Under the pieces are notes generated by a model that was not told the origin of the DNA, did not search any database, and worked only from the letters and a program-made list of their open reading frames with translations. Of a stretch of 64,000 nt of DNA, positions 39,618 to 49,240 are shown piece by piece. The position numbers and the translations under genes were made by a program. The first letter of the stretch is position 1. Each line of letters opens with the position of its first letter. Origin of the DNA: Bacteroidota bacterium (GTDB taxonomy: Bacteria; Bacteroidota; Bacteroidia; Bacteroidales; DTGW01); the NCBI GenBank assembly GCA_029572965.1, contig JAKPQD010000018.1, positions 44,625 to 108,624 on the forward strand. Direction: 5' to 3'.

Positions 39618-42611
39618 ATGCGAGGTAAGTCAATAGTTTTTGTATTACTATGTGTTTCGGTATTTGTCATTGCCAAACAATCTGATAAAGAGATAAAAAC
39701 ATATCCTTCTGTCATCGATAATACTTCTGATAAATGGGTTGATTCTGTGTTTAAAAGCCTCACTCTGGAAGAGCGTATAGCCCAGATGATTATGCCTGCA
39801 GTGTATCCCAAAGACACGCAAAACATATCGCAACAACTTATCAATATTGCTAAATATAATGTTGGCGGGTACATTATATTTCAGGGCGGTGTCACCACTG
39901 TGGCCCGATTGGTCAACAAGTTACAGGATGCTGCACGTACACCGCTCATATTAGGAATGGACGGAGAATGGGGACTGACCATGCGCTTTGATAGCGCCCA
40001 GTTGTACCCTAAGCAAATGATGCTTGGCGCTGCTAATGATACCGCTTTGATTTACCAGATGGCTTGCGATATAGCGCAGCAACTTCGCAGATTAGGGTTA
40101 CATACCAACTTTGCCCCTGTGGCCGATATTAACAATAACCCGCGAAACCCGGTGATCAACAGTCGTTCGTTTGGCGAAAGCCGCGAAAACGTGACCCGCC
40201 TGGCTATGGCTTATATGAAAGGGTTGCAAGATAACCGAATTTTGGCAGTAGCCAAACATTTTCCAGGACATGGCGACACGGGGACTGATTCACACCTGGA
40301 TTTGCCTTTTATAAATAAACCAGCCAAAGTTATTGACAGCCTTGAACTTTATCCTTTCAAACAATTGATAAAAAATGGCCTCAGCTCTGTCATGACAGGC
40401 CATATCAACATGCCATCGCTGGATACAACCGGGAAACCAGCGTCCCTCTCCCCTATCATTGTCACAGATATTTTGAAAAAGCAGCTTGGCTTTGGAGGGT
40501 TGATTTTTACCGATGCCTTAAATATGAAAGGGGCCCAAAAGAAAAAAGAGAAAGAACAAATTATCAGTGCAGTTATTGCCGGGAATGACATATTGCTTAT
40601 GCCTGCCAATATAAAAGACGCTATTGATACTATCAAAAGAGCCGTTAAAGCCGGAGTTGTACCTGAAGATGAAATAAATTCACGTTGCAAAAAAATTTTA
40701 AAAGCTAAAGTTTGGCTTGGGTTAGATAAGTCGCGCCAAAAACCCTCTGTAAATAATGTTGTTGCTGATTTGCAACAACCTTTATACAGGCTGTTGTCAA
40801 GGTATGAGATTGAAAAAGCCATTACCATTATTCATGATCCCAAAAATCTTTTGCCTGTAAAGCATTTAGATACCTGCTATATAGCTTCCATTTCATGGGG
40901 ATGCGATACAAGTTGTGTATTCCAACAGACCCTTGGCTTATATGCCCCTATTGATGAGTATTATGTAAATGAAAACACATCAGACAGCGTGCTGGTGCAA
41001 ATGTATTCCAGGCTTAGAAAATATAACCTTGTTATAGGTAGCATTGTCAATACCGATATGCGCTTAAGCAAGAATTACGGGGTTACAGACAAGGCTATCA
41101 ACTTTTTTAGCTTTTTGGCTGATTCGTGTCAATTGATAATGGATATCTTTGGTTCGCCATACCTGATGAACAGGTTCCCGGAAAATGTAAACTTCCAGTC
41201 TATTCTTATTTCTTATGATGATAAAAAGGAAACCCAGGCACTTTCTGCACAACTAATTTTTGGGGCTATAAAAGCCCAGGGAAAATTGCCTGTTTCGATT
41301 AATGAAAAATGGAAATTAGGCACTGGTATTACCTGGGACAACACTATCAGGGTAAAATATACCATACCCGAAGAAGTTGGCATTTCTTCAAAACGTCTTG
41401 CCCCGATAGATTCTATCATGAACGATGCCATAAGACAAAAAGCCATTCCGGGCGGGGTTGTGTATATTGCCAAAGACAACAAAGTGTTTTATCACAAGGC
41501 ATTTGGATATTATACTTACGACAGCACCCTGGCTGTTTCGACCAATACCGTGTATGATTTGGCATCTATTACCAAGATTGCCGCGACAACGCCTTTGTTA
41601 ATGCATTATTACGAGGCCGGGAAACTAAAATTGGACGAGTCGTTGGGGCATTATTTAAAACATTTTAAGAAAAAAGGGTTCAAAGATTTATTAGTGCAAG
41701 ACCTAATGACTCATCGAAGCGGGTTTAAATCTTTTTCCACCATATATTTAAATGGGCTGAATTGTATAGATAAGAGCAGGTTGACAAAAGGCAATAGCCA
41801 TGCTGTAAATTGCTCTACAAAGCTCAACAAGGTTTATTATGCCAATTATAAAGACAAATATTATGCTGTAGAAGTGGCCAAAGGTATTTATACTTTCAAA
41901 AACTGGAACGACACAATAGAAAAAGAAATCATAAATACTCCATTAGCAAAGAATAATCCTTATAACTACAGCGATTTGAACTTTATCATGCTGGGCAGAG
42001 TGGTTGAAAATATTTCAAAGTCAAAACTGGATGTTCTTTCTTCAAAGCTTTTTTATAATAAATTAGGTGCCGGAACCTTAGGATATTTACCATTGAAAAA
42101 AATGGACACCAGCAAAATAGCCCCTGCCGAGAATGATACCATTTTCAGGAAACAGCTCATACAAGGATACGTGCATGACCCCATTGCAGCTGTGTATGGT
42201 GGTGTATGCGGCCATGCCGGGGTGTTTGGAACGGCCAATGACCTGGGCAAATTGATGCACGTATTTTTGAATAAAGGGATTTATGGAGGCGACAGATATT
42301 TCGAGGATTCAACCATGAACAAATTCAATTCCCGATTATTTGCGGGTAACAGACGTGGACTGGGCTTTGACAAACCAGAGCCTGATACCGCCAAACAAAG
42401 TCCGGTAAGCCGTTATTGTTCCGACCAGAGTTTTGGACATACCGGCTTTACCGGGGTGATGACCTGGGTTGATCCTCAATATAACTTAGTTTATATATTT
42501 GTTTCTAACCGGGTGTATCCTTCAGCTGCCAAAAACAAGCTGGCCGAAATGAACGTCAGGACAAAAATTCAGGATATTGTTTATAAAGAAATGATAGGAC
42601 AAAAAAAATAG
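39618..42611 (+). CDS. GH3 beta-N-acetylglucosaminidase fused to a serine beta-lactamase-like domain
   Basis: The 997-residue protein has a signal-like N-terminus and then a NagZ-type GH3 domain (about residues 45-375) with KHFPGHGDTGTDSH (His-Asp dyad, ~213-226) and the nucleophile Asp in FTDALNMKG (~296-304). The C-terminal part (about 590-990) is a class C beta-lactamase/esterase-like domain with SITK (Ser near 650), a YSD tyrosine motif and HTGFTG near 940. The first domain would cleave GlcNAc-anhydroMurNAc or other GlcNAc glycosides; the second could cut peptides or esters of the same wall fragments. The fusion is known in Bacteroidota. Likely periplasmic, in wall turnover. Confidence 0.88.
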   Translation: MRGKSIVFVLLCVSVFVIAKQSDKEIKTYPSVIDNTSDKWVDSVFKSLTLEERIAQMIMPAVYPKDTQNISQQLINIAKYNVGGYIIFQGGVTTVARLVNKLQDAARTPLILGMDGEWGLTMRFDSAQLYPKQMMLGAANDTALIYQMACDIAQQLRRLGLHTNFAPVADINNNPRNPVINSRSFGESRENVTRLAMAYMKGLQDNRILAVAKHFPGHGDTGTDSHLDLPFINKPAKVIDSLELYPFKQLIKNGLSSVMTGHINMPSLDTTGKPASLSPIIVTDILKKQLGFGGLIFTDALNMKGAQKKKEKEQIISAVIAGNDILLMPANIKDAIDTIKRAVKAGVVPEDEINSRCKKILKAKVWLGLDKSRQKPSVNNVVADLQQPLYRLLSRYEIEKAITIIHDPKNLLPVKHLDTCYIASISWGCDTSCVFQQTLGLYAPIDEYYVNENTSDSVLVQMYSRLRKYNLVIGSIVNTDMRLSKNYGVTDKAINFFSFLADSCQLIMDIFGSPYLMNRFPENVNFQSILISYDDKKETQALSAQLIFGAIKAQGKLPVSINEKWKLGTGITWDNTIRVKYTIPEEVGISSKRLAPIDSIMNDAIRQKAIPGGVVYIAKDNKVFYHKAFGYYTYDSTLAVSTNTVYDLASITKIAATTPLLMHYYEAGKLKLDESLGHYLKHFKKKGFKDLLVQDLMTHRSGFKSFSTIYLNGLNCIDKSRLTKGNSHAVNCSTKLNKVYYANYKDKYYAVEVAKGIYTFKNWNDTIEKEIINTPLAKNNPYNYSDLNFIMLGRVVENISKSKLDVLSSKLFYNKLGAGTLGYLPLKKMDTSKIAPAENDTIFRKQLIQGYVHDPIAAVYGGVCGHAGVFGTANDLGKLMHVFLNKGIYGGDRYFEDSTMNKFNSRLFAGNRRGLGFDKPEPDTAKQSPVSRYCSDQSFGHTGFTGVMTWVDPQYNLVYIFVSNRVYPSAAKNKLAEMNVRTKIQDIVYKEMIGQKK

Positions 42612-42650
42612 GCATATATCTCCTATCTTTGCAACTTTGAAAAACATCGT

Positions 42651-43493
42651 ATGCTAAAAAATAAAATAACCATATCAGGGCATTTGGGAAGCGGCAAAAC
42701 TGTGCTTGCCAAAAAATTACAAGCGTATTTATCTTACGAAATACTTTCTGTCGGGGGTATTCAGCGCAAACTGGCCATGCAATATGGCATGGATACCACA
42801 ACCTTTAATAAATACATGGAAACCCACCCCGAAATTGATATTGAGTGCGATAATATGGTTAGCCGTTATGGAAAATCAGATGAACCACTAATTCTTGACT
42901 CAAGGCTGGCCTGGCATTTTGTACCCCATGCATTTAAAATTCATTTGATTGTAAGCAAAACCATTGCCGGAAAAAGAATATTTGGCGACACTGTTCGCGA
43001 AAATGAGAAACATGCCAGCATAGAAGATACCATCCGCAGCAATTACGAGCGCCGCAAAAGCGAGGTGATGCGTTTTAAAAAGCAGTATGGTGTAGACATT
43101 GACGATATTTACAACTATGATTTGGTGCTTGATACCTCCTACGTTACCCCTGATGAAGTATTTGAATGTGTTAAAAATCAATATCTGCTATGGCAAAACG
43201 GGCAAAAACATCAATCGTTGTGGTTATCTCCCAAAAACCTCTTTCCTACACGCCTTGATGATAATGAGCTTCATACAGGAGCTGATATTGTGGTATCTAA
43301 AGCCAATGCATGGTTTTTTATCCAGCATAACCATAAAAAAGTGAGCGAAGGGTTAAAAAACAACCTGGGTATTGTCCCCTGTCAAATTGATAAAACTGTA
43401 AATAGCAATATTTTAGCAAATTACAATTGCGAGATAGCTGTTAAATGGGCTAATAATCATGGTTTTGTATTTGACGAATTTCCATCGGTCTAA
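42651..43493 (+). CDS. Cytidylate-kinase-like P-loop protein
   Basis: The 280-residue protein opens with a kinase P-loop (TISGHLGSGKTVLAKKL, residues 8-24) and resembles the cytidylate kinase-like family in its first ~190 residues (YEILSVGGIQRKLAMQYG; EPLILDSRLAWHF; RSNYERRKSEV). The final ~90 residues, from about SLWLSPKNLFPT, form a separate part with a ParB-like opening (KNLFPT) that I cannot place. The nucleotide or target it phosphorylates is unknown. It starts 39 bases after the GH3 fusion gene on the same strand. A -7-like TATCTTTG (42623-42630) suggests its own promoter. Confidence 0.75.
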   Translation: MLKNKITISGHLGSGKTVLAKKLQAYLSYEILSVGGIQRKLAMQYGMDTTTFNKYMETHPEIDIECDNMVSRYGKSDEPLILDSRLAWHFVPHAFKIHLIVSKTIAGKRIFGDTVRENEKHASIEDTIRSNYERRKSEVMRFKKQYGVDIDDIYNYDLVLDTSYVTPDEVFECVKNQYLLWQNGQKHQSLWLSPKNLFPTRLDDNELHTGADIVVSKANAWFFIQHNHKKVSEGLKNNLGIVPCQIDKTVNSNILANYNCEIAVKWANNHGFVFDEFPSV

Positions 43494-43624
43494 CTATTGC
43501 TGAGAAACTGACAGACTTTTATTGTTAGTTTGACAAAAAAATTCTTCTCTTTTCTTGATAGGCAAAGGGGAAAATACCCTACCTTTACATTTTAAAATTT
43601 TGAAACCCAAAATATTGATTTACA

Positions 43625-44626
43625 ATGGATTTATTACAACAAATAAAAGCAAATGCGAAAAAACACCAAAAGCGCATTGTATTACCCGAAGGTCTTGAAG
43701 AACGAACGCTTAAAGCTGCGGATGAAGTGCTAAACGAAGAGTTGGCACAAATTATACTAATAGGCAACCGTGACAAAATTTTTGATTTAGCCAAACAATT
43801 TGGTTTAAAATCAATAGAAAAGGCAACTATTGTTGACCCGCTAAAGCATGAGAAAAAAGACCATTACATCGACATGATGGTTGAGCTACGCAAAAGCAAA
43901 GGTCTTACAAGAGAAGAAGCTGCTAAGCTAATTGAAAACCCTCTATACCTTGCAACTCTGATGATTAAAAACGGAGATGCAGACGGAGAAGTAGCTGGTG
44001 CAATGAATGCTACCGGAGATGTTTTAAGGCCTGCCTTCCAATATGTAAAAACATTACCTGGCATTAGCGTAGTTTCAGGAGCGTTTATCATTATTCTGAA
44101 AGATAAAGAATTTGGAGAGGACGGCATGTTTGTATTTGCTGATTGTGCTGTACACCCTAACCCAACAGAAAGAGAACTGGCCGAAATAGCTGTTGCTACT
44201 GCTAAAACAACTAGGGCAATTGCAGGATTCGAGCCTCGTGTGGCCATGTTGAGCTTCTCGACCAAAGGAAGTGCAAAACATGAGATGTGCGACAAGGTAA
44301 TAAATGCTACCCGTATTGCAAAAGAAATGGACCCAAGCCTAAAGATTGACGGCGAATTGCAGGCCGATGCGGCTATCATCCCTTCTATTGGGAAAAGTAA
44401 AGCCCCGGGCAGTGAAATAGCCGGAAAGGCAAACGTTTTGGTTTTCCCTACACTCGAAACCGGGAATATTGCTTACAAATTGGTTCAGCGTTTGGCCCAT
44501 GCCGAAGCTATTGGGCCTGTTTTACAAGGTATGGCAGCTCCTATCAACGACTTATCTCGTGGCTGCTCGGTTAGCGACATTGTCAACCTTATTGCCATTA
44601 CCGCAAACCAGGCTGCTGGAAAATAA
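43625..44626 (+). CDS. pta: Phosphate acetyltransferase
   Basis: The 333-residue protein is a short-form Pta without the N-terminal DRTGG/BioD-like domains. It shows KRIVLPEGLEERTLKAADE, the phosphotransacetylase core DGEVAGAMNATGDVLRPAFQ, FADCAVHPNPTERELAEIAV, MLSFSTKGSAKHE and the C-terminal GLSRGCSVSDIVN-like region (here DLSRGCSVSDIV). It converts acetyl-CoA and phosphate to acetyl phosphate. It heads the run pta, 3-hydroxyacyl-CoA dehydrogenase, ackA with gaps of only 27 and 46 bases, so the acetate pathway is probably one transcript. Confidence 0.94.
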   Translation: MDLLQQIKANAKKHQKRIVLPEGLEERTLKAADEVLNEELAQIILIGNRDKIFDLAKQFGLKSIEKATIVDPLKHEKKDHYIDMMVELRKSKGLTREEAAKLIENPLYLATLMIKNGDADGEVAGAMNATGDVLRPAFQYVKTLPGISVVSGAFIIILKDKEFGEDGMFVFADCAVHPNPTERELAEIAVATAKTTRAIAGFEPRVAMLSFSTKGSAKHEMCDKVINATRIAKEMDPSLKIDGELQADAAIIPSIGKSKAPGSEIAGKANVLVFPTLETGNIAYKLVQRLAHAEAIGPVLQGMAAPINDLSRGCSVSDIVNLIAITANQAAGK

Positions 44627-44653
44627 CCCCCTCGAAATAAAACAACTTATCAT

Positions 44654-45622
44654 ATGGCTGAAGTATTAGAAGATTATGCGTATAAACGCACGACACAAAA
44701 GAAAGGAAATATTCAAAAGATTGGAGTAATTGGCTGTGGACAAATGGGCCAGGAAATTTGCCGCATTGTCAGCCAGTTTGGAATGGATGTGGTGTTTCTG
44801 GATATTTCTCCGGAAAGGGTTTCGGAAATATTGAACAGTATCCGCAAACAATTGGACGACCAGGTTAACCAATGGGGCTTGACCGAAACGGAAAAGAAAG
44901 GGATACTATCTCGTATTAAAGGAACTACAGATTATAACGACTTTTCGGATTGCGATATCATCATCGAGTCAATCAATTCAAAAAAGCCTTATACCAACCT
45001 CGAATCCCGTAAAGAGATTTTCAGGAAAGTAGAATCGGTTATTTCGCCAGAAGCTATCATTACCAGCAACAATTCAACCCTGATGATAACCGAGCTTGCT
45101 TCTGAGCTTAAAAAACCTGAAAGAGCTATTGGTTTACATTTTATGAGCCCTGCTACCACTATCAAAATTGTTGAAGTGGTAAAAGGTATCGATACTGACG
45201 AAAACACTTATAACAGAGTTTGTACCTTTGCCAAAATGATTGACCGCCAGGTTATCACCATCAATGAATCGCCCGGACATGTAAGTACCCGTCTTATTGT
45301 ATCGCTTATCAATGAAGCTTGTGAACTATTGATGGAAGGAGTTTCTTCGGTCGAGGCAATTGACAAGATTATGAAAGAAGGTTATGGCATGCAGTTGGGG
45401 CCTTTTGAATTGGCCGACCGTATTGGTCTTGATAAAGTAGTAAAGTGGATGGATAATTTGTTTCAGGAATATAGTTTGTATAAGTTCAAAGCCTCTCCTG
45501 TTATTAAAAGGCTGGTGAGGGCAAACTATCTTGGACGTAAGACCGGTAAAGGTTTTTACAAATATGAAAATGGAAAAATTGTTTCCGGCAATGTGATGAC
45601 ACGGGAACTTTTTAACCGTTAG
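44654..45622 (+). CDS. 3-hydroxyacyl-CoA dehydrogenase family protein (Hbd-like)
   Basis: The 322-residue protein has an N-terminal extension of about 20 residues, then the NAD-binding GVIGCGQMGQEI, the catalytic-His motif GLHFMSPATTIKIVEVV (canonical HFFNP is changed to HFMSP) and the C-terminal FELADRIGLDKVVKWMD and GRKTGKGFYKYE. It would reduce acetoacetyl-CoA or oxidise 3-hydroxybutyryl-CoA. Set between pta and ackA, and with ptb/buk in the window, a role in butyrate formation is the simplest reading, but thiolase, crotonase and butyryl-CoA dehydrogenase genes are not here. Confidence 0.88.
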   Translation: MAEVLEDYAYKRTTQKKGNIQKIGVIGCGQMGQEICRIVSQFGMDVVFLDISPERVSEILNSIRKQLDDQVNQWGLTETEKKGILSRIKGTTDYNDFSDCDIIIESINSKKPYTNLESRKEIFRKVESVISPEAIITSNNSTLMITELASELKKPERAIGLHFMSPATTIKIVEVVKGIDTDENTYNRVCTFAKMIDRQVITINESPGHVSTRLIVSLINEACELLMEGVSSVEAIDKIMKEGYGMQLGPFELADRIGLDKVVKWMDNLFQEYSLYKFKASPVIKRLVRANYLGRKTGKGFYKYENGKIVSGNVMTRELFNR

Positions 45623-45668
45623 TTTTTCACATGGGTAAATGTTTATGTTGGATGAAATAAATTAAAAA

Positions 45669-46898
45669 ATGAAGATACTTGTTTTAAACTGCGGCAGCTC
45701 CTCGATAAAATTTCAACTTTTTGACATTGAAAAACAGTTGGTCATGGCCAAAGGAGGTGTTGAAAAACTTGGGTTGCACGGTTCTTTTTTAAAATATGAG
45801 CCTCACAATGGCGAATCGGTAAAGCTTGAAGGCGAAATTCTCGACCATCAGGCTGGTATCGAATATATTATGGGCATCCTTATCAGTCCTAAAAGAGGTG
45901 TGATTAAGACAGAAGAAGAAATTAATGCCGTTGGGCATCGTGTAGTACTTGGCGGAGAGGAATTTAAAGGCAGTGTTTACATTGACAACTACGTAATGCA
46001 AAAACTTATTGAATATTCTGCTTTAGCGCCTTTACATAACCCTGCCAATATCAAAGGTATTCAGGCTATGCAGAATATATTGCCCAATGTGCCTCAGGTA
46101 GCTACTTTCGATACTGCTTTTCACCAGAGTATGCCAGAGAAAGCTTATTTGTACGCTATCCCCTACTCTTTGTATAAAAAGCACGGCATCAGAAGGTATG
46201 GTTTTCATGGCACCAGCCACTTGTATGTATCAAAAAGGGCATGCGAAATATTAGGCAAAGATTATAACAATTCGCGCATTATCACCTGTCATTTGGGCAA
46301 TGGAGCTTCTATAACTGCTATCAAAGACGGAAAATCTGTTGACACGTCTATGGGCCTCACACCTGTTGAAGGGTTGATAATGGGTACCCGCAGTGGCGAT
46401 GTAGACCCGGGGGTAATAAATTTTGTGATGCAAAAAGAAGCTGTTGATGCATTTACGGTAAACACTATTTTGAACAAACATAGCGGAATCCTGGGCATAT
46501 CGGGAGTTTCATCAGATATGCGCGAAGTAAGGGCTGCTGCTGATCAAAACAATGAAAGGGCAAAACTTGCTTTAGATATGTACCATTATAGAATTCGTAA
46601 ATATATTGGGGCTTATACAGCTGCCCTTGAAGGGCTTGATATATTAGTTTTTACAGGAGGTGTTGGCGAAAACTCAGATTTGACAAGGAAAGAAGTTTGT
46701 AAAGGGTTTGAATACTTAGGCCTTGAAATAGATGAAACATTAAATGCTGCAGCCCGAGGTAAAGAACAAGTCATTAATAAGCCCGATAGCAAAATCAAGG
46801 TCATTGTTGTCCCTACCAATGAAGAACTGGTAATAGCATTAGATACTAAAGATATTGTAAACCAGCGCAATGCTGTTTCAAAATCTAAACTTTGGTAA
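45669..46898 (+). CDS. ackA: Acetate kinase
   Basis: The 409-residue protein has all AckA landmarks: ILVLNCGSSSIKFQLFD at the N-terminus, HNPANIKGIQA, RRYGFHGTSHLYVS, ITCHLGNGASITAI, GLTPVEGLIMGTRSGDVDP and LVFTGGVGENSDL. It turns acetyl phosphate plus ADP into acetate plus ATP, or the reverse. It follows pta and the hydroxyacyl-CoA dehydrogenase on the same strand and is ended by a strong terminator. Confidence 0.97.
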   Translation: MKILVLNCGSSSIKFQLFDIEKQLVMAKGGVEKLGLHGSFLKYEPHNGESVKLEGEILDHQAGIEYIMGILISPKRGVIKTEEEINAVGHRVVLGGEEFKGSVYIDNYVMQKLIEYSALAPLHNPANIKGIQAMQNILPNVPQVATFDTAFHQSMPEKAYLYAIPYSLYKKHGIRRYGFHGTSHLYVSKRACEILGKDYNNSRIITCHLGNGASITAIKDGKSVDTSMGLTPVEGLIMGTRSGDVDPGVINFVMQKEAVDAFTVNTILNKHSGILGISGVSSDMREVRAAADQNNERAKLALDMYHYRIRKYIGAYTAALEGLDILVFTGGVGENSDLTRKEVCKGFEYLGLEIDETLNAAARGKEQVINKPDSKIKVIVVPTNEELVIALDTKDIVNQRNAVSKSKLW

Positions 46899-46914
46899 AA
46901 TAAAACGTAGCATA

Positions 46915-46952
46915 AAAATAGTCGAAACGTCAATGTTGTTTCGGCTATTTTT
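46915..46952 (+). terminator. Terminator after ackA
   Basis: A 14-bp stem AAAATAGTCGAAAC/GTTTCGGCTATTTT (one wobble pair) followed by a T run, 16 bases past the stop. It separates ackA from the next gene. Confidence 0.88.
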
Positions 46953-46988
46953 GTTTTAAAACGAAATAAATCATCAAATTATAGAAAA

Positions 46989-47076
46989 ATGAAACGAGCA
47001 TGATTCGTTAAACACAAACAAGGATGAAATTTATCATGCGAGTTCCATCCAACCTTATTAAAAAAATTATTTACGG
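46989..47076 (+). promoter_or_regulatory. Structured leader C, copy 1 (before the AICAR transformylase)
   Basis: The 88 bases before the ATG match 49241-49353 for most of their length although the genes are unrelated. One arm, AACGAGCATGAT (46993-47004), pairs with ATCATGCGAGTT (47033-47044): three pairs, tandem G.A/A.G, seven pairs. In its loop, GGATG (47022-47026) can pair with CATCC (47046-47050), giving a pseudoknot. No known riboswitch class is recognised. It could be a cis-regulatory RNA. Confidence 0.55.
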
Positions 47077-48162
47077 ATGAAATTAAAATATGGAATGAAT
47101 CCTTACCAGGATTATGCAGAAGTGATTGATAGTAAAAATGCTTTACAGCTCAAAAATGGCTCGCCAAGCGTGATAAACGTGCTTGATGCGCTCAATTCAT
47201 GGCAATTGGTAAAAGAGGCCAGCAAAGCTTTAAACAAAGAAGTTTCTACCTCATTCAAACACGTCACTCCTTCTGGTGTGGCTGTTTCAAAACCATTAGA
47301 TGAAAAAGAAAAACAGGCTTATTTGATAAACCAGGATTTATCTGCATTAGCATCGTCGTATGCAAGGTCCCGTGGTACCGACAGGCTTGCTTCTTTTGGA
47401 GACTTCATTGCGGTAAGCCATGTGGTGGATAAACAAACGGCTTTGCTTATCAAATCTGAAGTATCTGACGGTATTGTTGCCCCGGGATATACCCAAGAAG
47501 CGTTAGAGATTTTATGCGGCAAAAAAAACGGCGGCTATGTAATTTTTGAAATTGATGCAGCTTATGAGCCTCAGGAAATCGAATCGCGCGATGTTTTTGG
47601 TATTACCGTCAGACAAAAACGGAATAACCTGGTTATTTCCGATGCTTTACTTTCTAATGTTGTTACTTCAAATGCAGCTATTTCTCCTCAAATAAAGGAA
47701 GACCTGAAACTGGGCCTTATCACCCTGAAATACACCCAATCTAATTCAATTTGTGTGGTTAATAATGGCCATGTTATTGGTATTGGCTCCGGACAACAAT
47801 CGCGTATTTTATGTTCAGGATTAGCATTGAGCAAAGCCAATGTCTGGTACCAAAAAATGTTGCTCGACTATTCTTTTTTAAAAAATTACACAGGGCTGAA
47901 ACGCACTGATATTGACCAGATTATAGAGCAAAAAAGACAAGAAACATTTGCCGATAAAATCATACTTAACCAGTTGCCTGACAGTTGTTTGCTATCTGAT
48001 GGCTTTTTCCCGCAAAAAGATAACATAGAACTTGCCCACAAATATGGGATAAAGTTTATTGCCACGCCAATGGGCTCGGTCAGGGACAATGAAATTATTG
48101 AAACGGCCAATAAACTGGGAATAACCATCATTAACACCGGGGTAAGGTTGTTTCATCATTAA
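47077..48162 (+). CDS. Stand-alone AICAR transformylase (PurH C-terminal domain only)
   Basis: The 361-residue protein corresponds to the formyltransferase domain of PurH. It begins exactly at the domain edge (MKLKYGMNPYQ), then carries the catalytic Lys-His pair in SFKHVTPSGVAV, ASSYARSRGTDRLASFGDFIAVS, and GQQSRILCSGLAL. The N-terminal IMP cyclohydrolase (MGS-like) domain is absent, so cyclisation would need another protein. It would use 10-formyl-THF to formylate AICAR. It sits between the ackA terminator and ptb, behind leader C, away from other purine genes. A second, full-length purH may exist elsewhere. Confidence 0.88.
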   Translation: MKLKYGMNPYQDYAEVIDSKNALQLKNGSPSVINVLDALNSWQLVKEASKALNKEVSTSFKHVTPSGVAVSKPLDEKEKQAYLINQDLSALASSYARSRGTDRLASFGDFIAVSHVVDKQTALLIKSEVSDGIVAPGYTQEALEILCGKKNGGYVIFEIDAAYEPQEIESRDVFGITVRQKRNNLVISDALLSNVVTSNAAISPQIKEDLKLGLITLKYTQSNSICVVNNGHVIGIGSGQQSRILCSGLALSKANVWYQKMLLDYSFLKNYTGLKRTDIDQIIEQKRQETFADKIILNQLPDSCLLSDGFFPQKDNIELAHKYGIKFIATPMGSVRDNEIIETANKLGITIINTGVRLFHH

Positions 48163-48216
48163 TATTAGCTTTGCAGCAAAGATTCTTAAAGAATTTTTTT
48201 AAATAAATCGAGGGTA

Positions 48217-49137
48217 GTGATTACATTTACTAAAAAAAGTATGATAACTGCCCTCGATCAACTTTTAGCTGTTTGCAACTACCCACAAAAAGCAGCCATT
48301 GTCTGGCCTACAGATGCCGGCATTTTTAAGGCTGTTAAACCTTTTATTGAAGCTAAACAGATTATCCCCGTTTTTTGTGGGAACAAACCTGAGATAGAAA
48401 ATTTGTGCCATGCTTATGGCCTTAAGCCATTGCAATATACTGTTATCCATAGCAATGACCAGGTTATAGCAGCCCATGATGCTGTTGTTATGGCCGAAAA
48501 CCATGAAGTGGGTATTTTGATGAAAGGTATGGTTTCGACCAGTATTTTTGTAAAAGCTATATTGCACAGTACTTTATTAGAGAACATTCTTACCCACATC
48601 ACTATATTTAAACATCCTTTGCAACCAAAATTGGTAGCCTTGTCTGATGCAGCCATTAACATTGCCCCGGATATTGAAACTAAAGTGGCTATTATCAACA
48701 ATGCCGTTGATTTGATGAAAAAACTTGGTTATGGACATCCTAAAGTTGCCATGGTTTGCCCTGTTGAAAAGCCTAATCCCAAAATTGCCTCTACGCAAGA
48801 TGCCCTGATTCTTAAAGATATGAACCTAAAAGGTGAAATCAAAAATTGCATGGTAGATGGCCCTTTTGCTTTAGACAACGCACTTTCGGCGGCTGCATCT
48901 GAAATGAAAAACATTAAAAGTGAAGTGGCCGGGAATGCAGATGTTTTAGTGGTGCACAATCTCGATGCCGGGAATATATTGTATAAGTCTATAGGTGTCA
49001 TTGCAGGTCAGCCCGTAGCTGCGGTTGTTGCCGGGGCCAAAGTGCCCATTGTGTTAACTTCCCGGGCAGATAACGAAATTACCCGGTATTATTCTCTCCT
49101 ACTCGCCTTGCATTTAACAAGTGCCAACAAGGCTTAA
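48217..49137 (+). CDS. ptb: Phosphate butyryltransferase-like protein
   Basis: About 306 residues, related to the phosphate acetyl/butyryltransferase family but different from the pta gene at 43625. Motifs: EVGILMKGMVSTSIFVKAIL, KPLQPKLVALSDAAINIAP-like region, DGPFALDNALS, EVAGNADVLVVHNLDAGNILYKSI. The GILMKG and DVLVVPNIEAGN-like pattern is typical of Ptb. It makes butyryl phosphate from butyryl-CoA for butyrate kinase (20714). The start is uncertain: GTG at 48217 is preceded by GAGGG, while ATG at 48241 gives a protein eight residues shorter. Confidence 0.88.
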   Translation: MITFTKKSMITALDQLLAVCNYPQKAAIVWPTDAGIFKAVKPFIEAKQIIPVFCGNKPEIENLCHAYGLKPLQYTVIHSNDQVIAAHDAVVMAENHEVGILMKGMVSTSIFVKAILHSTLLENILTHITIFKHPLQPKLVALSDAAINIAPDIETKVAIINNAVDLMKKLGYGHPKVAMVCPVEKPNPKIASTQDALILKDMNLKGEIKNCMVDGPFALDNALSAAASEMKNIKSEVAGNADVLVVHNLDAGNILYKSIGVIAGQPVAAVVAGAKVPIVLTSRADNEITRYYSLLLALHLTSANKA

Positions 49138-49240
49138 ACTATTACAAAAAATTCTTGTTAAATAACTTCCAAGAAAGGAAAACTTTTCAAATATTGCACC
49201 CTTATTTATTCATTACATAACTATTATTAAATTAACCAAT

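Noticed and set aside
46989..47003. Four-codon frame (MKRA) at the start of leader C
   Set aside because: It is conserved in both copies, but its bases belong to the paired arm; too short to call as a gene.
47024..47080. 18-codon upstream frame overlapping the AICAR transformylase ATG (ATGA)
   Set aside because: In leader copy 2 the same start gives an unrelated 21-codon peptide in another frame that ends early, so the peptide is not conserved. The shared feature is the RNA structure instead.
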